Below, one piece after another: positions 26,602 through 35,169 of a stretch of DNA of 64,000 nt. The first letter of the stretch is position 1; each line of letters opens with the position of its first letter. A program made the position numbers and the translations under genes. The DNA is from Gemmatimonadota bacterium. Its GTDB lineage: Bacteria; Gemmatimonadota; Gemmatimonadetes; Longimicrobiales; Longimicrobiaceae. The DNA lies in contig JAQBQD010000161.1 of assembly GCA_028287185.1 (NCBI GenBank), positions 1 to 64,000 on the forward strand, read 5' to 3'. The notes beneath the pieces are model-generated. The model did no database searches and was not told the origin of the DNA. It was given only the letters and a program-made list of their open reading frames with translations.

Positions 26602-27357
26602 CGCGTCGGACTGCGCCTTCTCCCGCGCGCGCTCGGCCTTCTCGCAGCGCAGGCCGTCGCGGGCGATGGCACTCCACCGCTCCATCACGGACGGCGTGCC
26701 GGCCAGCGCCACCAGCTCCGGGTCGAACTGGGTGCCGGCGCTCTCGCGCAGCTTGGCCAGCACCTCGCCCACGGGCAGCGCGTCGTGGTAGCTGCGGGGC
26801 TGCGAGAGCGCGTCGAAGACGTCGGCCACGGAGATGATGCGCGCCTCGCGGGGGATCTGCTCGCCGCGCAGGCCGGCGGGGTAGCCCGTGCCGTCCCAGC
26901 GCTCGTGGTGCGACGCCACGATCCGCCCGATGCCGGGGTGCAGCTTCTCCAGCGGGCCGATGATGTGGGCGCTCTCGTGGGGATGGTCCTCCATCTCGCG
27001 CCGCTGCGCCGGGGTCAGCCGCTCGCTGGAGCGCACCATCTCCTCGAAGCGGTCGTCCATCTTGCCCAGGTCGTGCAGCAGCGCGGCCACCCGCAGCGTG
27101 GCCATCTCCCGCCCGCGCATGCCGCACACCGCCGCCAGCGCGTAGCTCAGGTCCGCCACCCGCCGCGAATGCCGCGCCGTGGACGGGTCGTCCGCCGTCA
27201 GCGCGTTCAGCAGCAGGTCCACCAGCGTGCGGTGCATCGACCGTGCTTCCTTGCCGCGCCTGCGCGCATCCACCGCCCACGCGGCGCCCAGCGCGCCGGC
27301 CAGGGCGAGCGCCGCGCCGGTGATCCTGCCCTCGCCAAAGGCGGAGTCGATTCGCAT
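26578..27357 (-). CDS. HD-GYP domain cyclic-di-GMP phosphodiesterase, membrane-anchored
   Basis: 259 residues. A single N-terminal hydrophobic segment (ITGAALALAGALGAAWAV) is followed by an HD-GYP domain: H63, the HD pair at 95-96 in AALLHDLGKMDD, H125, HH at 150-151, and DGTGYP at 155-160 with GLRGEQIP. All metal ligands and the GYP motif look intact, so active hydrolysis of cyclic-di-GMP is likely. The C-terminus is a short basic helix. It is convergent with the kinase gene and shares 24 bp of coding sequence with it, so antisense interference between the two transcripts is possible. Confidence 0.92.
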   Translation of the reverse strand: MRIDSAFGEGRITGAALALAGALGAAWAVDARRRGKEARSMHRTLVDLLLNALTADDPSTARHSRRVADLSYALAAVCGMRGREMATLRVAALLHDLGKMDDRFEEMVRSSERLTPAQRREMEDHPHESAHIIGPLEKLHPGIGRIVASHHERWDGTGYPAGLRGEQIPREARIISVADVFDALSQPRSYHDALPVGEVLAKLRESAGTQFDPELVALAGTPSVMERWSAIARDGLRCEKAERAREKAQSDASEARQRA

Positions 27358-27542
27358 GGTCGGGCCGGTGGGGTAGCGGGTGGGCGATGTGCCTGCCACC
27401 GCGCCGCTTGCACGGAGCACGCCAGGGCGTCGGCCGCGCATCGCCCGCCGAGCCTCGATCCATCGATGGATGTCATCCGACTTCGGTCCTTGTTCGTATC
27501 GACCGGAGCCTCTTCGACCGGAGCAACGCAAAGGCGCCCAGG

Positions 27543-28349
27543 ATGCACACGGACCAGCAGCCGTATCGCCGGCTTCACGACGACATCCTGGAGTACCAGG
27601 GCGACGCGATGTACGACGACGTCGTCCGCCCATGGCTGCGCGCGGCGGATGGCGAGCGCCGCTGGCTGGACTCCGTCCGCACCCGCCGGGGCGATCCGAT
27701 CCCGTCCACGGAAACCGAGGAGCTGTGGCGCCTCTACGCCCTGTCGCGCGTCCTCCAGCTCCTGCAGCTTCCCCTTGCACCGCGCGCCGCCGATCCGTCA
27801 TGGACGGTCGCGGCCATCGGCACCGGCGAGTACGTGCATCTCGCCGAGACGCTCGGGCTGGAGAGGGTCGATCACCCCGGCTTCCATCCGTTCTACCACG
27901 AGGTCGTGACGGTCGATCAGCTCCCGGACGACGACGCGCCGCCGAGGGTCGAGGAGGCGCACTGGCCCGCCCTGCGCCTGGGCCCGCTGCTCGTCTCCCG
28001 CGCCGGATGTCGCGTCGCGGCGGGACCGCGGCACGTGCGGAAGGACGTCGCCGAGCGGTCGACGCTGTACTGGGCGTACGCGCGCAACCACCGGCCCGTG
28101 CAGGACCTGAGCGCAGGCTGGGGCGGCAACTCGCAGTGGCGCACGTCGTTCCGGCGGGACTACGCGGTGGATGGACGGCTGCACTACAACGTGGATGCCA
28201 AGCCCGCGCGCGGCGGGGGTGCGGCGGTGGACGACCACCTCTCCGCCGGCGAGCGCGCCGAGCTGCTGCGGCACCGCTGCTTCGTCACCTGCACCAAGCC
28301 GAGCGACGACCGCTGGCCGTACGACCTGACGCTCACGGAGGATCTCTGA
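27543..28349 (+). CDS. Conserved hypothetical protein, 268 residues
   Basis: Cytoplasmic protein with no signal or membrane segment. Visible blocks are PYRRLHDDILEYQGDAMYDDVV near the start, an LQLLQLP motif, and GHPxFHPFYHEVV-like HPGFHPFYHEVVTV. Later comes STLYWAYARNHRPV, and GWGGNSQWRTSFRRDY near residue 200. The last part has LRHRCFVTCTKPSDDRWPYDLTL. I do not recognise the family. The coding bias is like the neighbours. AAAGG lies about seven bases before the ATG. Confidence 0.75.
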   Translation: MHTDQQPYRRLHDDILEYQGDAMYDDVVRPWLRAADGERRWLDSVRTRRGDPIPSTETEELWRLYALSRVLQLLQLPLAPRAADPSWTVAAIGTGEYVHLAETLGLERVDHPGFHPFYHEVVTVDQLPDDDAPPRVEEAHWPALRLGPLLVSRAGCRVAAGPRHVRKDVAERSTLYWAYARNHRPVQDLSAGWGGNSQWRTSFRRDYAVDGRLHYNVDAKPARGGGAAVDDHLSAGERAELLRHRCFVTCTKPSDDRWPYDLTLTEDL

Positions 28350-28877
28350 CCGGCCGCCTCCGAAGCATCCGTGGAGGGTCGTCGTCGACCGTTCGATCCA
28401 CGCGAATTTCCCCGCTCGAGCCATGGACGTCGTCGCCAGGCGCCCCGTCCGGAAGACGGTGATCGTTCCAGCCGGGGGGTCCATCCCCTGGTGCGATCCA
28501 TCCGCCGGTGACGGGCGGGTCTCGGCGGGGGAGGCGGCGGTGCGACGCGGGGCGCCCGGTCCACGCGTTGCGGATGCGTTGAACCCATCGCTCCCGATCA
28601 TTGGCGCACAGGTGTTTCCAGGTTAGTTTGACTCAACCGGATCGATGCGCCGTGGGCGCGGGCGCGGTGCGACCGGCGTTCGGTATCTCATGGAGCGGGT
28701 GCGTTCGCTGCTCCGCTACATCGTCCCACCCTCGTCCGTATCCGCCTCCGTCGGACCCCGCCGGACCTCGCCACACGCGACGCTCGCCGCCCTGGCCCGG
28801 CGCCGCGCTCCACGCTACAATGCAGCCGGTGGCGCACCCCATCCGCCGCCGTGCGCCACCGCAGGAGAACGCCTCCC
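28350..28877. other. Long intergenic region, no gene supported
   Basis: 528 bp. Frames open here lack homology signals. A TACAAT -10-like hexamer at 28816-28821 lies 57 bp before the next ATG and probably belongs to its promoter, although no good -35 is seen. No repeat family found. Confidence 0.4.
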
Positions 28878-29297
28878 ATGCCCAATTCCGACAAGCACCT
28901 CAAGCGTACGCTCGCCGATCCCGAGACGGGCCTGCACAACACCCTTTCGCTGCGGCTCGAGCTGCAGCGCATGTCGGCGCGGGCGCAGCGCTACGGCTTT
29001 CCGCTGGGCCTCATCACGGTCACCTTCGCGCCCGCCGCCGAGGACGTGATGCCCGAGCTGGGGCGCTGGCTGGCGCAGGGCATACGCAGCGCCGACTGCC
29101 TGGCGCGCACCGGCCCGTGCGAGCTGCGCCTGCTGCTCTCGCACGAGGACGTGGAGCACGCGCCGCGGGTGATGGACCGACTGCGCGGCATGATCGAGGC
29201 CTTCAACGCCGCCCGCGGGCTGTCCGCGCATCCCGAGATGTCGCTGGACACGGAGCTGGACGTCGACGCGCTGGCCGGCGTGCTGACCGAAGCCTGA
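28878..29297 (+). CDS. Degenerate GGDEF-like protein
   Basis: 139 residues matching the fold pattern of a GGDEF domain but without its active site. The start resembles the canonical DPLTGLYNR (here DPETGLHNTLSLRLELQ), followed by YGFPLGLITVTF, then LGRWLAQGIRSADCLARTG. The place of the GGDEF motif reads TGPCELRLLL. It therefore should not synthesise cyclic-di-GMP; it could be a binding or dimerisation module. GGAG is found 11 bases before the ATG at 28878. The GT gene downstream begins 54 bp later. Confidence 0.65.
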   Translation: MPNSDKHLKRTLADPETGLHNTLSLRLELQRMSARAQRYGFPLGLITVTFAPAAEDVMPELGRWLAQGIRSADCLARTGPCELRLLLSHEDVEHAPRVMDRLRGMIEAFNAARGLSAHPEMSLDTELDVDALAGVLTEA

Positions 29298-29350
29298 CCC
29301 ACCCCTCGCCACCCCCCGCCCCTCCCCAGCCCGCGCCGCCCGCCGACGCG

Positions 29351-29977
29351 GTGCTCGTCTTCGTGCGCGCCCCCGTCCGCGGCGCCGTGAAGACGCGCCT
29401 GGCCGCCGCCATCGGCCCCGACGCCGCGCTCCGCGTCTATCGCCGGCTGGCCGAGCACGCGGTCGCCGCGGCCCTCCCGCTCGCCCCCGCCGCCCGCGTC
29501 CACGTGCACTACACGCCGCACGACGCGCGGGATGCCGTCGCCGCGTGGCTGGGCGCCGATGCCGAGTACCATCCGCAGGCCGGCGGCGACCTGGGCGACC
29601 GGCTGCGCGCCGCGTTCGAGCACGCGTTTGCGGCGGGAGCCGGGCGCGTGGTGGTCATCGGATCGGATCTGCCGGACCTGACGGCCGATCACCTGCGGCG
29701 CGCCTTCCGGCTGTTGGTCGACGCGCCGGCGGTGCTCGGACCCGCACGGGACGGTGGATACTGGCTGCTCGGCCTGCGCCGGCCCGTGCCCGAGGTGTTC
29801 GACGGCATCCCCTGGAGCACCGGAGAGGTGTTCGCGCGGACGGCCGAGCGGCTTCACGCGGCGGGAATGGAGCCCGCGCTGCTGGACGAGCTGGCCGACG
29901 TGGACGAGGCCGCCGACCTGCCGCCCGGGTGGCGCGCGTGGTCGGCGGACGGCGAGGGCGGAGGCGGCGGGGCTTGA
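29351..29977 (+). CDS. TIGR04282-type arsenosugar/sugar nucleotide glycosyltransferase
   Basis: 208 residues. Family features are VFVRAPVRGAVKTRLAAAIG at the start, GGDLGDRLRAAFEHAFAAGA, VVIGSDLPDLT, and LGPARDGGYWLLGL with a conserved final LADVDEAADL. This is the DUF2064/TIGR04282 nucleotidyl/glycosyltransferase family that accompanies arsenosugar genes. The start codon is most likely GTG at 29351; a proline-rich in-frame stretch upstream has no start codon. Its usual partner, the TIGR04283 glycosyltransferase, is encoded at 30928 on the other strand with an HNH gene between them. Confidence 0.85.
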   Translation: MLVFVRAPVRGAVKTRLAAAIGPDAALRVYRRLAEHAVAAALPLAPAARVHVHYTPHDARDAVAAWLGADAEYHPQAGGDLGDRLRAAFEHAFAAGAGRVVVIGSDLPDLTADHLRRAFRLLVDAPAVLGPARDGGYWLLGLRRPVPEVFDGIPWSTGEVFARTAERLHAAGMEPALLDELADVDEAADLPPGWRAWSADGEGGGGGA

Positions 29978-30280
29978 CGATGCGGCGGTAAACGGTAGAT
30001 TCCGGGCGTTCACGGGAGTCGCGTCCCTCTTTCGGCAGGCCGGCAGCGCAACCCAGCGCATCCGTCCGCCCGTCCGTCCGCTGCACGCGGGGACGAAGAG
30101 GCACGCGGCTTTTTTCGTATCCTCATCCACCGTCACACGCTCCGTTCGCTTCCGCGGCGGACCTGCGACGCGATCCGTGCCCCCGGGGCGCGGCAGGCGG
30201 GAGAGAGCCTTTCGACGAGCCGCCGGCCCCCCCGTGGGCCGGCACACCCACGGGCTCCGGAAACGGAGCGGAGGCGGACG
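29978..30280. other. Intergenic region, no gene supported
   Basis: 303 bp with a T-rich tract near 30110 and the ribosome-binding site GGAGG of the HNH gene near 30272. Nothing else recognised. Confidence 0.4.
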
Positions 30281-30799
30281 ATGCGGACGCTGGTGCTGAA
30301 CGCGGAGATGATCCCCACGGCCGAGGTGCCGGTGACCGAGGCGCTGACCAAGGTGTTCCTCGGCAAGGCGTACACGGTGGAGGAGCACCCGCGCATCGTC
30401 TTCCGCTCGCCCGGGCTGACGATTGCGGCGCCCGTCTCCATCGCCATGTTCCGCTACACGCGGCTGCCGGCCTCGTTCTACGGGCGCGCGGCGCTCACCA
30501 ACGAGAACCTGTTCCTGCGCGACGGCGACCGGTGCCTGTACTGCCTGCGCACCCGCAAGGAGCTGTACGAGGCGGGCCTGCGCCTCACGCGAGAGCACGT
30601 GCTGCCCCGCTCCCGCGGAGGGCCCGACCACTGGGAGAACGTGGTGGCCGCCTGCCAGGCCTGCAACTGCCGCAAGGGAAGCCACACGCCCGACGAGGCC
30701 GGCATGCCGCTGCAGGGCCGCGTCTGGGTTCCCAGCGTGGGCCGCCTGCACCGTCTGCGCATGGACCGCCGCATCCGCGGGCTGCACGCCGCGGAGTAG
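30281..30799 (+). CDS. HNH endonuclease-domain protein
   Basis: 172 residues. The N-terminal region (TLVLNAEMIPTAEVPVTEA) is typical of the stand-alone HNH proteins found in most bacterial phyla. The HNH module has a zinc knuckle C85-x-x-C88 (RCLYC), REHVLPRSRGG with H106, WENVVAAC with N120, and a second pair C125/C128 (CQACN). Such proteins may act in DNA repair or restriction; the target is unknown. GGAGGCGGAC precedes the ATG. A strong hairpin terminator follows 40 bp after the stop. It is not part of a visible mobile element. Confidence 0.9.
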   Translation: MRTLVLNAEMIPTAEVPVTEALTKVFLGKAYTVEEHPRIVFRSPGLTIAAPVSIAMFRYTRLPASFYGRAALTNENLFLRDGDRCLYCLRTRKELYEAGLRLTREHVLPRSRGGPDHWENVVAACQACNCRKGSHTPDEAGMPLQGRVWVPSVGRLHRLRMDRRIRGLHAAE

Positions 30800-30838
30800 G
30801 CGCCGCCTCGACGGCCGAACGGTCGGTCGATGGATGAA

Positions 30839-30877
30839 GAGCAGGCCCGCGGCGCACTCTGCGTCGCGGGCCTGCTC
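30839..30877. terminator. Strong bidirectional terminator hairpin
   Basis: 18-bp stem GAGCAGGCCCGCGGCGCA / TGCGTCGCGGGCCTGCTC (one G-T pair), loop CTC, between the convergent HNH and glycosyltransferase genes. Confidence 0.8.
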
Positions 30878-30927
30878 GCGTTTCCACCGATGATCCCCGC
30901 CGACCGATCCCGATCTCCCTCGTCCGG

Positions 30928-31659
30928 TCAGCGGTAGCGCTCCGCCAGGCGCGCGGGGTCCGCGCCCAGCCAGAACTCCAGCCGCAGGCGCCACATCAGC
31001 AGGATGGTGCGCCAGATGCCGCGCGTCTCCCAGCGGCGGCTGCTGGTGAGCACGGCGGCGCGCAGGCACAGCGGCGGGCCCCGGCGCTTGAGCGCGCGGC
31101 TGAGCGCCACGTCCTCCATCAGCGGGATGGATGGAAAGCCCCCGACCTGCCGGAACCGGTCCGCGCGCACGAAGATGGCCTGGTCGCCCGTGGCGATGCC
31201 GGACAGGCGCGAGCGCGCGGAGATGAGCCGCTCCACCACGCGCAGCAGGGGCCCGCGCCCGGTGAGCCGCACGTCGAAGCGCCCCCAGCCGCGGCCGGCG
31301 GACGCGAGGCCGTCGAGCACCAGCGCAACCGCCCCCTCCGGCAGCCGCGTGTCCGCGTGCAGGAAGAGCAGCACGCCGCCCGCCGCCGCCGCCGCGCCCG
31401 CGTTCTGCTGGCTCGCCCGTCCCCGCTCCGCGTGCACGACGCGGTCCGCGAGCGGCGCCGCGATCTGCGCCGTGCCGTCCGTGCTGCCGCCGTCCGAGAC
31501 GACCACCTCCACGCCGCGGGCACGCAGCGGTGCCAGCGCGGCCAGCGTGTTCGCGATGCCGTCCGCTTCGTTCAGCGTGGGGACGATGATGGACAGCGGG
31601 GGGCGTCCGCCGCCGTCCATCCCGGGACCGAGGCCCGGCGCTTCCACGACGTCATCCAT
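30928..31659 (-). CDS. TIGR04283-type family 2 glycosyltransferase
   Basis: 243 residues, GT-A fold. LSIIVPTLNEADGI begins at about residue 22. VVVSDGGSTDGT, RASQQNAGAAAA and LFLHADTRLPEGA (metal-binding D-x-D equivalent) follow, then IATGDQAIFVRADRF and PLMEDVALSRALKRRG. These are TIGR04283 hallmarks, a family tied to arsenosugar biosynthesis but also seen elsewhere. The C-terminal helix WRTILLMWRLRLEFWLG is amphipathic and may touch the membrane. It probably transfers a sugar to an arsenic-containing or other small acceptor. Its partner family member is at 29351, and ArsS is 7 kb away. Confidence 0.9.
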   Translation of the reverse strand: MDDVVEAPGLGPGMDGGGRPPLSIIVPTLNEADGIANTLAALAPLRARGVEVVVSDGGSTDGTAQIAAPLADRVVHAERGRASQQNAGAAAAAGGVLLFLHADTRLPEGAVALVLDGLASAGRGWGRFDVRLTGRGPLLRVVERLISARSRLSGIATGDQAIFVRADRFRQVGGFPSIPLMEDVALSRALKRRGPPLCLRAAVLTSSRRWETRGIWRTILLMWRLRLEFWLGADPARLAERYR

Positions 31660-31802
31660 CGTTCCGCCCGCTCGTCGTCACAGCTTTTCGTGGGGATGGT
31701 GGAGGGCCGCACGTGGCACGTGTCTTGACCGGCCGGCCGCGATGCACCCGCGACCCTGGGCCGGGAGTGCGCGCGTGCAGCCAAGCGGACGAGGAGCCGA
31801 CC

Positions 31803-32333
31803 GTGCCGACCGGCAGCGCAGGGCAGCGTCTAACCATCCGAACGATTCGCACGCCGGCGGGCGTCCTCGCCGGCGTGTGCCTGGTGGCGATGGTGGCGTG
31901 CGGCGGGCGCGGATCGGCGTCCCCGTCGCCCCACCGTGTGGAGGCGCGCTCCGGCCTGGCGATGGCGGACACCGCGTGGGGGTCCGGCGGCTGCGCGCTG
32001 GTGGACAGCATGGGCACCGCGCCGACCGCCGCGAACGCGGACGTGGCGATCGTCGCGCACGTGCACGCGCAGAGCGTTCGCGTGGAGCGCGCCGAGAACG
32101 TGCGGGCGAGCTTCCCCGGGCAGGGCGCGCGCGACACGGTGTCGTGCGTGGTGCGCACCAACCTGCCGCACCCGCTGCAGCCGGGCCGCACGTACCACGA
32201 CGTGACGCTGGACCTGCGCATCCTGACGCGCTTCGACACCGCCGCCGTCCGTGCGGCGGCCGACACCACCGCCCGTCCACCCGCCGGCCCGCGCGGCGGC
32301 ACCGAACCGACCCCCACAGGAGCGAACCCATGA
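31803..32333 (+). CDS. Lipoprotein of unknown function
   Basis: 176 residues from a GTG at 31803 preceded by GAGGAG with a 7-nt gap. The hydrophobic signal (LAGVCLVAMVAC) carries a lipobox with Cys at about residue 31, followed by GGRGSASPS. The mature part includes two isolated cysteines and a beta-rich region (VAIVAHVHAQSVRVERAENV, TYHDVTLDLRILTRF). No family recognised. Its TGA overlaps the ATG of the next gene (ATGA), so the two exported products are translated together. Confidence 0.65.
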   Translation: MPTGSAGQRLTIRTIRTPAGVLAGVCLVAMVACGGRGSASPSPHRVEARSGLAMADTAWGSGGCALVDSMGTAPTAANADVAIVAHVHAQSVRVERAENVRASFPGQGARDTVSCVVRTNLPHPLQPGRTYHDVTLDLRILTRFDTAAVRAAADTTARPPAGPRGGTEPTPTGANP

Positions 32334-33187
32334 TGCGCTGCCTCGCCCCGCTGCCCGCCGCGGCGGCGGCCCTCCTGCTCGCGGCGCCGCTGGCCGCGCA
32401 GCGCGACACCACGCCCGCGGCGGCCAACGCGACCGGGCAGATGCCCGCGGACGTGCAGCGGGCCTACCAGGCGCAGGGGCAGCCGGACGTGTTCCTGAAC
32501 GTGCCCAACCTGAAGGTGCGCGAGATCAACCTGGAGGTGAACAACCTGCGCGCGCGGCTGAACCTGGAGGCGCGGCTGGCCAACCTGCTGTCGCTGAACG
32601 CCGGCGCGGACGTGGGCATCGACCGGGTGAACCTGCGCATCAGCGGGGTGGAGGCGCAGGTCATGCTCGTGGTGCGGCTGGACAACGTGCGCGCCATCAT
32701 CGACCGCACCCTCACCACCATCGACCGCAACCCCGAGATCCTGACGCGGCTGCTGCAGACGGTGGACAACACGGTGGGCACCGTGGGCGGCGTGGCCAGC
32801 ACCGCGCTGCAGCCCGGCGGCGTGGTGAGCCAGACGGTGGGCGCGCTGGGGCAGACGCTCAGCAACCTGACGCAGCCCGGCGGCGTGCTGACGCAGACGG
32901 TGAACACGCTCGGCCAGACGGTGCAGACCACGCTGGATACCAGCGGCCGCCTGGTGGAGCGCACGCTGAACACGGCGGGCGGCGTGGTGAGCACGCGCAC
33001 CCTGGGCGCCCTCACCAGCCTGCCGGCGATCAGCCAGACGACGAACCAGGCCGGGCAGACCGTCCGCCAGGTGCGCACGCAGGCCGGGCAGACGGTGGAG
33101 TACGTCGTCGACACCGCCGGAAAGGTGCTCGGCGCCCGCATTGTAGGCGCGGCCGCCGGGGCCACGGGCACCACGCCACGCCCGTAG
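32330..33187 (+). CDS. Exported repetitive amphipathic protein, 285 residues
   Basis: Signal peptide of about 22 residues (PLPAAAAALLLAAPLAAQ). The mature protein starts with VFLNVPNLKVREINLEVNNL and continues with heptad-like Leu/Asn/Ala-rich helices (LNLEARLANLLSLNAG). The second half has repeated units of the form GG-V-QTV-LGQT (for example VVSQTVGALGQTLSNL then VLTQTVNTLGQTVQTT), reminiscent of long amphipathic helices. It probably binds a membrane, phage-tail-like or storage surface; no family named. AGGAG lies nine bases before the ATG at 32330. Coupled to the upstream lipoprotein gene. Confidence 0.7.
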   Translation: MMRCLAPLPAAAAALLLAAPLAAQRDTTPAAANATGQMPADVQRAYQAQGQPDVFLNVPNLKVREINLEVNNLRARLNLEARLANLLSLNAGADVGIDRVNLRISGVEAQVMLVVRLDNVRAIIDRTLTTIDRNPEILTRLLQTVDNTVGTVGGVASTALQPGGVVSQTVGALGQTLSNLTQPGGVLTQTVNTLGQTVQTTLDTSGRLVERTLNTAGGVVSTRTLGALTSLPAISQTTNQAGQTVRQVRTQAGQTVEYVVDTAGKVLGARIVGAAAGATGTTPRP

Positions 33188-33279
33188 CCCGCAGGCGAAA
33201 CGCGGCGGGCCGGTTCGTCGGCTGTCGATCGGTCCATCGAAGCGGGGAAGCACGCACACGCGGCGGCTTCCCCGCTTCG

Positions 33280-34191
33280 CTATCGTGCCCGCGGACTCGA
33301 CGGACTCGACGGACTCGACGGACTCGACGGACTCGACGGACTCGACGGACTCGACGGACTCGACGGATTCGCTGGAGACGGCGGGCTCGACGGATTCGGC
33401 TGTGACGGCGGACTCGGCCGTGGCGCGGGCTGCATGTGCCAGCCGTCGGCGGCGCGGCGCAGGAGCATGGCGGTTTCCGAGAAGCTGAACCCCGCGCGGT
33501 CGCTGACGCGGCGGGTGAAGCGGATGGACGACGGCGTGATCCAGATGGGATCGGCCGGGTCCCACGGCGCGTCCCGCGGCGGGGCGAAGGTCCACTCGCG
33601 CACGGCCCCCCCACCCTCGAAGCGCCAGACGGAGATCTCGCTGGCCGCCGCCTTCCGCTCGCCCGCCTGCGATGCCTCCACGAAGCGCTGGCCGTCGGGC
33701 GAGACGACCGGCTCGCCGTCCACCACCGCGCGCGCTCCGGACGCCGCGTCCACGATCAGGAAGCCGCCGCCATCCGCGTACGCCAGCTCCACCACGTATA
33801 CGTTCGCGCGGGGCACGTAGTCGCGGAACACGAAGTCCACGGCCTTCGCGCCCGCGCTGTCGGCGGCGGCGGAGCGCGTGCCGGCAGCATCGGTCAGCGT
33901 CAGCCCACGGCCGCTGTCCAGCCGCACCGACAGGTCCCTGCCCGTGCGGCGCACGCGGTCGGGCCACGCATCGATCGCCCGGCTTTCGCGCCGCTGCCGG
34001 CAGGCGAACGCGTCCGGCTGCCCCGCGCAGGGATCGGGCGCCAGGCGCTGCGCGGCGGCGGCGACGGAGATGGGGGACGCGAGGAGCGCGGCGGCCGTGA
34101 GAATCCGTCGAATCCACCGCGGTGCGACCCTCGCCGCGGACTTCGAGGTCGATGCGGATCGGGTCGGCCGATGCGGACGCGAGACGTTCAT
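33280..34191 (-). CDS. Exported hypothetical protein with C-terminal (Ser-Ser-Pro)n tail
   Basis: 303 residues. A basic start (SRPHRPTRSASTSKSAARVA) precedes the signal segment ILTAAALLASPISVAAAAQ near residue 30-48. The mature domain has CAGQPDAFACRQRR (two Cys), VYVVELAYADGGGFLIVD, VVSPDGQRFVEAS, and WITPSSIRFTRRVSDRAGFSFSETAMLLRR. The last 45 residues are Pro/Ser repeats caused by a perfect 9-bp tandem repeat at 33293-33364. The ATG at 34191 overlaps the TGA of the upstream NRDE-family gene (ATGA). Function unknown. Confidence 0.7.
   Translation of the reverse strand: MNVSRPHRPTRSASTSKSAARVAPRWIRRILTAAALLASPISVAAAAQRLAPDPCAGQPDAFACRQRRESRAIDAWPDRVRRTGRDLSVRLDSGRGLTLTDAAGTRSAAADSAGAKAVDFVFRDYVPRANVYVVELAYADGGGFLIVDAASGARAVVDGEPVVSPDGQRFVEASQAGERKAAASEISVWRFEGGGAVREWTFAPPRDAPWDPADPIWITPSSIRFTRRVSDRAGFSFSETAMLLRRAADGWHMQPAPRPSPPSQPNPSSPPSPANPSSPSSPSSPSSPSSPSSPSSPSSPRAR
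33293..33364 (-). repeat. Perfect 9-bp tandem repeat, 8 units
   Basis: GGACTCGAC repeated eight times without a change, then degenerate units (GGATTCGCT). Read on the minus strand it is in frame and encodes Ser-Ser-Pro repeats, so copy-number change would alter tail length without a frameshift. Confidence 0.95.
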
Positions 34192-34985
34192 GCGATCACG
34201 ACGGAGGATGGGACGTGCGATGGAAGGTCGAGCATGAACCGCGACTCCTCCATCGCGTCCACCCCCGGGGTCACGCGGCGCTCGGCGAAGGTGGCGCGGC
34301 CTTCGTGCCGGACGATGAGCACCGTGGAGCAGCGGGTGCCGTACTGCGGCGTTGCGATGAAGGGCGCGGACAGCGCCCGCTCCCGCTCCAGTCCCACGCC
34401 CGTCTGGGGCAGCGCGGCGTCGGGCGCCACGCCGCGGTCCGCGAGGGCGGCGAAGAGGCGGGCCTCCAGCTCGTCGTCGGGACCGGCGAGGGCATCGGCC
34501 AGCGCCGCCTTGCCGCGCACCACCTTGGGCCAGGGATCGTCCAGCAGCGCGTTGCTCAGCCCGTAGACGCCCGGCGCCAGCACGCGCGGCCCGGCGCCGC
34601 GGTTGGAGACGTACGCCAGCGACGCGCCGTCGCCCACCAGCAGGTTGAAGCCGTTGTACGCATCTCCGTCCGCCGCCAGCTCCTCCGCGTAGGCGGCGGG
34701 GGACGCGAGCGAGCGCAGGAAGCCGGCGACCAGGTGCCCGCGCGAGCGCTTGCCGTCGCGGGACAGCGGCATCTCGCGGTAGTTGGTGACGGCGGCGAAG
34801 CGCCCGGCCCGCGTGACGCCCATCCACGTGCCGCCCTCGCGCAGGTCGCGGCCCGCGAGCACGTCCGGCGCATCGGCCCAGAAGCCGGCGGCGGCGGTGG
34901 GGCGGTCGTACAGCTCGTCGCGGTTGGCGGCGACCACCAGCGCATGCTGCGGGTGCGCGCGGTGGGCGAACAGGATCAGGCACAT
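34188..34985 (-). CDS. NRDE/TANGO2-family protein
   Basis: 265 residues. Starts MCLILFAHRAHPQHALVVAANRDELYDRP, the NRDE signature with Cys2, typical of Ntn-hydrolase-like proteins of the TANGO2 family. GGTWMGVTRAGRFAAVTNYR, GFNLLVGDG, YGLSNALLDDPWPKV and QYGTRCSTVLIV are also conserved family blocks. The biochemical role is unsettled (haem or lipid handling has been proposed for eukaryotic TANGO2). The ATG at 34985 is certain from the motif. It is the first gene of a two-gene unit with 33280. Confidence 0.92.
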   Translation of the reverse strand: MCLILFAHRAHPQHALVVAANRDELYDRPTAAAGFWADAPDVLAGRDLREGGTWMGVTRAGRFAAVTNYREMPLSRDGKRSRGHLVAGFLRSLASPAAYAEELAADGDAYNGFNLLVGDGASLAYVSNRGAGPRVLAPGVYGLSNALLDDPWPKVVRGKAALADALAGPDDELEARLFAALADRGVAPDAALPQTGVGLERERALSAPFIATPQYGTRCSTVLIVRHEGRATFAERRVTPGVDAMEESRFMLDLPSHVPSSVVIA

Positions 34986-35114
34986 GGGGGAGCCTCGCCC
35001 TCTGCCGGTGCGGTCCACGGGCGTCCGCGGAACGAGGGACGCCGCGCCACCAATCTACCGCCCCCCGGGCACCTGCGTCACCGCCGGTCGACTATGGGTC
35101 GGCGGACGCGCGAA

Positions 35115-35143
35115 GGGAGGCCCGGCGCGGTGCCGGACCTCCC
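35115..35143 (-). terminator. Terminator hairpin of the lanthipeptide precursor operon
   Basis: Stem GGGAGG-C-CCGGC / GCCGG-A-CCTCCC with loop GCGGT, 27 bp beyond the stop codon of the last precursor gene (35170) on the minus strand. Confidence 0.65.
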
Positions 35144-35169
35144 TGCGTGGTGCCTTCCGCCCGCCGGGC

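Noticed and set aside
33293-33364. CRISPR-like direct repeats
   Set aside because: The repeats are 9 bp and contiguous, without spacers; a simple tandem repeat.
33285-33488. Plus-strand frame with Asp-Ser-Thr repeats
   Set aside because: Shadow of the 9-bp tandem repeat; the coding strand is minus, where an exported protein extends into the repeat.
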